Source: DATBVX01 sp963695985
GTDB taxonomy: Bacteria > Pseudomonadota > Gammaproteobacteria > Steroidobacterales > Steroidobacteraceae
Length of the DNA stretch: 64,000 nucleotides
Reading direction: 5' to 3'
Assembly (NCBI GenBank): GCA_963695985.1
Contig: CAVOIC010000009.1
Coordinates: 359,201 to 423,200 of the forward strand
The notes under the pieces were generated by a model. The model did no database searches. It saw only the letters and a program-made list of their open reading frames with translations, and had not been told where the DNA came from. Position 1 is the stretch's first letter. Each line of letters begins with the position of its first letter. This document shows positions 60,113 to 64,000 of the stretch, one piece after another. Position numbers and translations under genes: made by a program.

Positions 60113-61273
60113 TCAGTAGGTCACGAGCGTAGTCGGCGTGAGGCCGACTTCGCTGATCGAGCGCAGGAACTTGCCCGACAGCGCATCGTAGACGTTCACT
60201 CCGGAGGCTCCCATGAAAGACGTGAAGAGCAGCGGCTTGGCGTCGCGGGTTACCGCGATGGACGTTGCCTGAGACTTGAGCACGATGCGCTGCGTGCGCC
60301 GCTTGCTGGCAACGTCGTAAACCCAGACCTCTGTTCCCGGGTCTTTGTGCGAATCCTGCCCGCCGACGTGCATCAGGCTGTACAGATGCCGCGTCGCCGA
60401 ATGCAGCGCCAGGTGCTGAAGTCCTCCCGGCCGCCAGGACGCTTTGCGGTCCGCCGCATCCAGCAGCGACCAGGTCTCGGCCACTTGCAGAACCGGGCCG
60501 TCCAGTCGCACGACGGTCCCGGCGAAGGTGACGAAGATCCAACCGCTCCCGTCGCGCACCCCTTTTTCGGTGACCGGATCGTTCACGGGGTCGACGAGTT
60601 TCGCCGTGCGACTCTTCTTTATCGCCTGGCCGCCATCATCAAGCTGGACCTGCAGCGCCGCCCCATCGCCGCACAGCGAGAAGAACCCGCGTGCCCCCGT
60701 GGGATACACCAGCGCGCAGCCCGGTATCTCGATTTCGCCGACGAACTTGCGTGCCGGGACATCGACCACGCTGACCGATTGGGCCGGCGTGAAGTTGTAA
60801 ATCAACATAAATCGCGAGTCGTCGGTGAGCGGAGTACTAGCGAGCATGGGCATGGTGCTCGCCCGCTTGGCCGGAATCGACACCTCTGCGATCGGGCTCA
60901 GGGTGCGGCCACCGTAAAAGGTGACGATGTCCGTGCGTGCGCCGCGCGTGCCGCGCGCAAAGTAGGTCTCGGGTGACAAGAGCTCGGCGCCATTTTTCCC
61001 GATCACGATCCCGTTGTAGTTGAATCCGGTGCTGAGCATGCCGAGCATGCGACCGCTGTCACCATCGAGCAGGAACGTCTTACCGTCCACCATGTGATGG
61101 AAGACGATGTCGTTCGCCCAAACCCAGTGAGCGCCCGGGTGCTCCGGGAGCTGCGTCGTAGCGAGGGGATCGGGACGAAACTGTGCGGCTGCCTGCGTAC
61201 TCCACAACGCGCTGGCGCAGAGCGCAATGGCCACGAGGCGCGCACAAGATGCAGAGCTCGTCATGATCTTCAT
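60113..61273 (-). CDS. aauB: Aromatic amine/methylamine dehydrogenase heavy chain
   Basis: 386 residues, the usual heavy-chain size, with a signal peptide ending near TQAAAQFRPD. It is a seven-bladed beta-propeller; recognisable stretches are HWVWANDIVFHHMVDGKTFLLDGDSGRMLGML, DIVTFYGGRTLSPIAEVSIPAKRA, GLQHLALHSATRHLYSLMHVGGQDSHKDPGTEVWVYDVASKRR and FLRSISEVGLTP. With the TTQ light chain it forms the periplasmic alpha2beta2 enzyme that oxidises primary amines to aldehydes plus ammonia. First gene of the operon B-E-D-A-cytochrome c. Confidence 0.92.
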   Translation of the reverse strand: MKIMTSSASCARLVAIALCASALWSTQAAAQFRPDPLATTQLPEHPGAHWVWANDIVFHHMVDGKTFLLDGDSGRMLGMLSTGFNYNGIVIGKNGAELLSPETYFARGTRGARTDIVTFYGGRTLSPIAEVSIPAKRASTMPMLASTPLTDDSRFMLIYNFTPAQSVSVVDVPARKFVGEIEIPGCALVYPTGARGFFSLCGDGAALQVQLDDGGQAIKKSRTAKLVDPVNDPVTEKGVRDGSGWIFVTFAGTVVRLDGPVLQVAETWSLLDAADRKASWRPGGLQHLALHSATRHLYSLMHVGGQDSHKDPGTEVWVYDVASKRRTQRIVLKSQATSIAVTRDAKPLLFTSFMGASGVNVYDALSGKFLRSISEVGLTPTTLVTY

Positions 61274-61406
61274 CCCGGGGCATTTGAGTGCGATCTACCC
61301 GTGTGGAAGCATACAATCATTTCGAACTGCCTGAACAGGGAGCGGACGCTGCTCGCAGCACCCGCGAGCCGCCAATCAGGGCACGAAACTACCGGAGGGC
61401 ATCCAG

Positions 61407-62909
61407 ATGACACAGCCACAACCCGGCACGGGCGCGAGGCGCGGCGCGCAGCTGGTCGAGCGGCTGAAGGCGCGGCCACCCGCACTGTGGTATCGCGGCG
61501 AACCCGTCAAGGATGTGACCACTCACCCGGCCTTGCGCGGTGGGGTGCACACGCTGGCGCGGCTCTACGACCTGCAATGGGAGCGCGCGGACATCTGCCT
61601 GTTTGATTCGCCGTCGAGCGGCCGCAAAGTCGCGCGCTCCTTCATGTTGCCGCGTACGCAGCAGGAACTACGCAGCATCAGTGCCGCGATGAAGGTCTGG
61701 GAGGATCACACGCACGGCATGATGGGTCGCGTGCCTGACTACATCAATCGAGCGATGAGCGGCTATGCCGCCGGAGCACCGTTCCTGGCCGAGGCCGATC
61801 CCCGATTCGGTGCGAACGCCGTGCGTTACCACGAGTATCTGCGGGAGAACGACCTCTGCCTCACTCACACTCTGCTTCCGCCTCAGGCCAACCGCGCAGT
61901 GAGTTCCGCCAAGCAGGCCGATCCTTACCTAGCCGCGCGCGTCAAGGAGGAGACCGATGCAGGCATCGTGATCCGTGGTGCCCGGATGCTGGCGACGCTG
62001 CCGATTTCCGATGAGATCATGGTATTCCCATCGACCCTGCTGAAGAGCGGCGAGGAGGACGCACCCTACGCGTTCGGTTTTTCGATCCCGAACGACACGC
62101 CGGGCCTACGCTTCATCTGCCGTGAAAGCGTCGACTACGGCCGCACGCATTTCGATCATCCGCTCGGCTCGCGCTTCGAGGAGATGGATGCGGTCGTGGT
62201 CTTCGATGACGTATTCGTGCCCTGGGACAACGTATTCCTCTATCGCGACGTTACCCGCTGCAACGAGGCCTACGCGCGCACGGGTGCAGTCGCGCACATG
62301 ACCCACCAGGTCGTCGTGAAGAACATCGCGAAGAGTGAATTCATGCTCGGGCTCGCGCATGCCCTGGTGGACGCCATCGGCGCCGAGGTGTTCCAGCACA
62401 TCCAGGAGAAGCTCGCCGAACTCTGGATCAATCTCGAGACGATGAGGGCCTTCCTGCGGGCTGCTGAAAGCGATGCCGCACTCGATGAATGGGGCGTGAT
62501 GCGGCCGGCATGGAATCCGCTCGATGCAGCGCGCAACCTGTATCCGCGACTCTACCCGCGCATGGTCGAGATCATTCAGCAGATCGCAGCGAGCGGACTC
62601 GTCGCCATGCCCACCGAGCAGGATCTGCACGGCCCGCTGGTCGAGGACATCCGCCGCTACTACCAGTCGGCACGCGCCGAGGCTTTCGATCGCATTCCCC
62701 TGTTCCGACTGGCGTGGGACACCGCGCTCTCGGCATTCGGGTCCAGACAAGTGCTCTACGAGCGATTCTTCTTCGGCGATCCCGTGCGCATGGCCGGCGC
62801 CCTCGTGGCTGGACACTCGCGCGAGATCCGGCAATACGCCGACCAGGTGCGCCAGTTCGTGCGTGAGGGCAAAGACGAAGCCTTCGCACAGGCCGAACAT
62901 GCAGACTGA
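61407..62909 (+). CDS. hpaB: 4-Hydroxyphenylacetate 3-monooxygenase, oxygenase component (FADH2-dependent)
   Basis: 500 residues, close to HpaB (about 520). Acyl-CoA dehydrogenase-like fold with family segments VWEDHTHGMMGRVPDYIN, LCLTHTLLPPQANRAVSS, GIVIRGARMLATLPISDEIMVFPS, DDVFVPWDNVFLYRDV and ERFFFGDPVRMAG. It uses FADH2 from HpaC to hydroxylate 4-hydroxyphenylacetate to 3,4-dihydroxyphenylacetate. Homologues act on phenol or chlorophenols (PheA, TftD). GGAGGG lies upstream of the ATG. It is divergent from the amine dehydrogenase operon by 133 bp, pointing to tyramine-derived 4-hydroxyphenylacetate as substrate. Confidence 0.92.
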   Translation: MTQPQPGTGARRGAQLVERLKARPPALWYRGEPVKDVTTHPALRGGVHTLARLYDLQWERADICLFDSPSSGRKVARSFMLPRTQQELRSISAAMKVWEDHTHGMMGRVPDYINRAMSGYAAGAPFLAEADPRFGANAVRYHEYLRENDLCLTHTLLPPQANRAVSSAKQADPYLAARVKEETDAGIVIRGARMLATLPISDEIMVFPSTLLKSGEEDAPYAFGFSIPNDTPGLRFICRESVDYGRTHFDHPLGSRFEEMDAVVVFDDVFVPWDNVFLYRDVTRCNEAYARTGAVAHMTHQVVVKNIAKSEFMLGLAHALVDAIGAEVFQHIQEKLAELWINLETMRAFLRAAESDAALDEWGVMRPAWNPLDAARNLYPRLYPRMVEIIQQIAASGLVAMPTEQDLHGPLVEDIRRYYQSARAEAFDRIPLFRLAWDTALSAFGSRQVLYERFFFGDPVRMAGALVAGHSREIRQYADQVRQFVREGKDEAFAQAEHAD

Positions 62910-63483
62910 GGACGGGCGGTCCGAGAGCCGCGGCGCGACGATCGATCCCAGGGCCTTCCGCGACACGCTCGGCCTGTTCACGACCGGCGTTGCTGTCATC
63001 GTCACCCGGAACGGTGACGAGGTGCATGCCATGACCGCAAGCGCGGTCTCATCCCTGTCGCTAGAGCCACCGCTGGTGTTGTTCTGCCCGGCGCGCCAGG
63101 CCACCCTGGTGCGCTATCTGGATCGGGTCGGCGGTTTTTCGATCAACTTCCTGCGCGAAGACCAGCACGCGCTGTCGAGCTACTTCGCCGGCGCCTGGAA
63201 GGCCACGGCCGCACCGCCATTCCGGTTCGTGCCTGCCGCAGGCGCACCCCGTCTCGAAGGCGCCCTCGCCAGCCTCGGTTGCCAGGTGGAAGAGATATTC
63301 AGCGGCGGCGACCATTTGATCGTGGTCGGGCGCGTCCTGGCGCTGCATCGTGGGATACCGCCGCGCCGGCCGTTGCTGTTCTTCGGTGGTGAATACCGCT
63401 CGATTGGAGCCGAAGCGGGTCAGCCTGCTCCTGACCTCGCGTCGGTCCACGATGAGCCGGCCCATGTCTTCTACATGGAGTGA
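62899..63483 (+). CDS. hpaC: Flavin reductase component of the two-component phenol monooxygenase
   Basis: 194 residues from ATG 62899, overlapping hpaB by 11 nt. It has the flavin reductase-like (split-barrel) domain: FRDTLGLFTTGVAVIVTRNGDEVHAMTASAVSSLSLEPPLVLFC, GGFSINFLREDQHALS, and GDHLIVVGRVLALH near the end. It reduces FAD with NADH and releases FADH2 to HpaB. The overlap with hpaB makes the pairing secure. Confidence 0.92.
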   Translation: MQTEDGRSESRGATIDPRAFRDTLGLFTTGVAVIVTRNGDEVHAMTASAVSSLSLEPPLVLFCPARQATLVRYLDRVGGFSINFLREDQHALSSYFAGAWKATAAPPFRFVPAAGAPRLEGALASLGCQVEEIFSGGDHLIVVGRVLALHRGIPPRRPLLFFGGEYRSIGAEAGQPAPDLASVHDEPAHVFYME

Positions 63484-63519
63484 GCTTGCTGCGATTGCTG
63501 GCCGTGTGGCTGCGCCTAC

Positions 63520-64000
63520 CTAAGATCCGGCCGGAGCTGGTGTGGCGAGCTTGCCGCTGCGCAGACTCCCATTCACGAAGAAATCACCCTTGCACATCCA
63601 CACTCCGTTGATTTTGGTCCACAGGAACAGGATGGCGAAAGTGAAGGGCTCGCCCTTTGCGGGCGTGACGTGAAAGTCGGCCCAGTCCCAGCCCGCGTTG
63701 CCGGATACATAGGTGTAGACGGAATCGATCCTGACGAGATTGTCCTTGACCACATCCTGATAGAGCGGCCGGATCTGATCGCGTCCGATGAAGATGCCTT
63801 CACCCTCGCCCACGGAAATCACGTCGGGCGTATAGAACTGCGTGACGATTGTCTCCGCATCGTGTGCGGCGAACGCCCGCTCCTTCAGTGCGTACTTCGC
63901 TCGAATGGCCGCCTTGAAGGCCTTGAGCTCCGCGCTCTCGGCCGAGGCCGTTGCCTTCGCGGCTGTTGCATCTGACGGAGAGGTCTCGGCTGCGGCTGAA
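63520..64000 (-). CDS. SnoaL/DUF4440 NTF2-like protein (5' end beyond the window)
   Basis: The frame stays open to the window edge, so the start is not seen; 159 codons are present. An Ala-rich stretch at the window edge (ETSPSDATAAKATASAESAE) could be the linker after a signal peptide. The NTF2 fold follows: FKAAIRAKYALKERAFAAHDAETIVTQFYTPDVISVGEGEGIFIGRDQIRPLYQDV and later FTFAILFLWTKINGVWMCKGDFFV. Function unknown. Convergent with hpaC. Confidence 0.8.
   Translation of the reverse strand, partial: SAAAETSPSDATAAKATASAESAELKAFKAAIRAKYALKERAFAAHDAETIVTQFYTPDVISVGEGEGIFIGRDQIRPLYQDVVKDNLVRIDSVYTYVSGNAGWDWADFHVTPAKGEPFTFAILFLWTKINGVWMCKGDFFVNGSLRSGKLATPAPAGS

Noticed and set aside
1..64000. 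tRNA, rRNA, CRISPR array, insertion sequence or prophage.
   Set aside because: I saw no cloverleaf with CCA or T-loop consensus, no regular repeat-spacer array, no transposase or integrase motifs and no terminal inverted repeats.

Overview
This window is chromosomal DNA from a high-GC Gram-negative bacterium. It has two TonB-dependent receptors, Rieske oxygenases, MscS, a phasin, and a wax-ester locus with a Marinobacter-type two-domain fatty acyl reductase. This fits an aromatic-degrading gammaproteobacterium; a Steroidobacter/Nevskia/Solimonas-like lineage is my guess and nothing here proves it. I found no tRNA, rRNA, CRISPR array, insertion sequence or phage gene. Genes are dense and many start or stop codons overlap.

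Region 1 (0-10.5 kb) is lignin-aromatic catabolism. A tight minus-strand operon ligI-ligA-ligB-ligC encodes the protocatechuate 4,5-cleavage pathway down to pyrone dicarboxylate hydrolysis. Around it lie an aldehyde dehydrogenase, a phthalate-dioxygenase/LigX-type Rieske oxygenase, a glutathione transferase, an NTF2-like protein translationally coupled to a periplasmic quinoprotein dehydrogenase, and a DUF1330 protein. Region 2 (10.5-18.8 kb) holds a Cys-rich outer-membrane protein with a DUF2946 partner, a Tat-exported DJ-1-like protein, a flavocytochrome phenol oxidase operon (VAO/PCMH flavoprotein, cytochrome c, unknown secreted protein), MscS, an acetyltransferase and 3-methyladenine glycosylase.

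Region 3 (18.1-31.5 kb) is a neutral-lipid island. A six-gene minus-strand run (phasin, patatin, alpha/beta hydrolase, FFLNDLY-motif protein, GMC oxidoreductase, DNA glycosylase) sits beside a wax ester synthase, a fatty acyl reductase, a fatty/coniferyl-type aldehyde dehydrogenase and a fatty acyl-CoA ligase. Together they could make wax esters from acyl-CoA and return them to acyl-CoA. Region 4 (31.5-40.3 kb) is a LysR-headed locus: a benzoylformate decarboxylase-like enzyme, an SDR, a TonB receptor and an MFS transporter in one direction, and LysR plus an M20 peptidase in the other. Region 5 (40.3-49.3 kb) has an M28 peptidase, an MFS transporter, a possible structured RNA, an ornithine cyclodeaminase homologue and a DUF885 protein.

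Region 6 (49.5-64 kb) returns to aromatics: a VanA-like Rieske O-demethylase, an aldehyde dehydrogenase, a cytochrome P450, a broken TonB receptor and an FAD phenol hydroxylase with its DUF2783 partner. Then come an aromatic amine dehydrogenase operon (aauBEDA-like plus cytochrome c) and, divergently, hpaBC. The last two could take tyramine-type amines to 4-hydroxyphenylacetate and on to homoprotocatechuate.

Eight genes are interrupted by small frameshifts, eleven events in all, and ten of these look like one extra base. The flanking protein sequence is well conserved in each case. I read this mainly as uncorrected sequencing error rather than gene decay.
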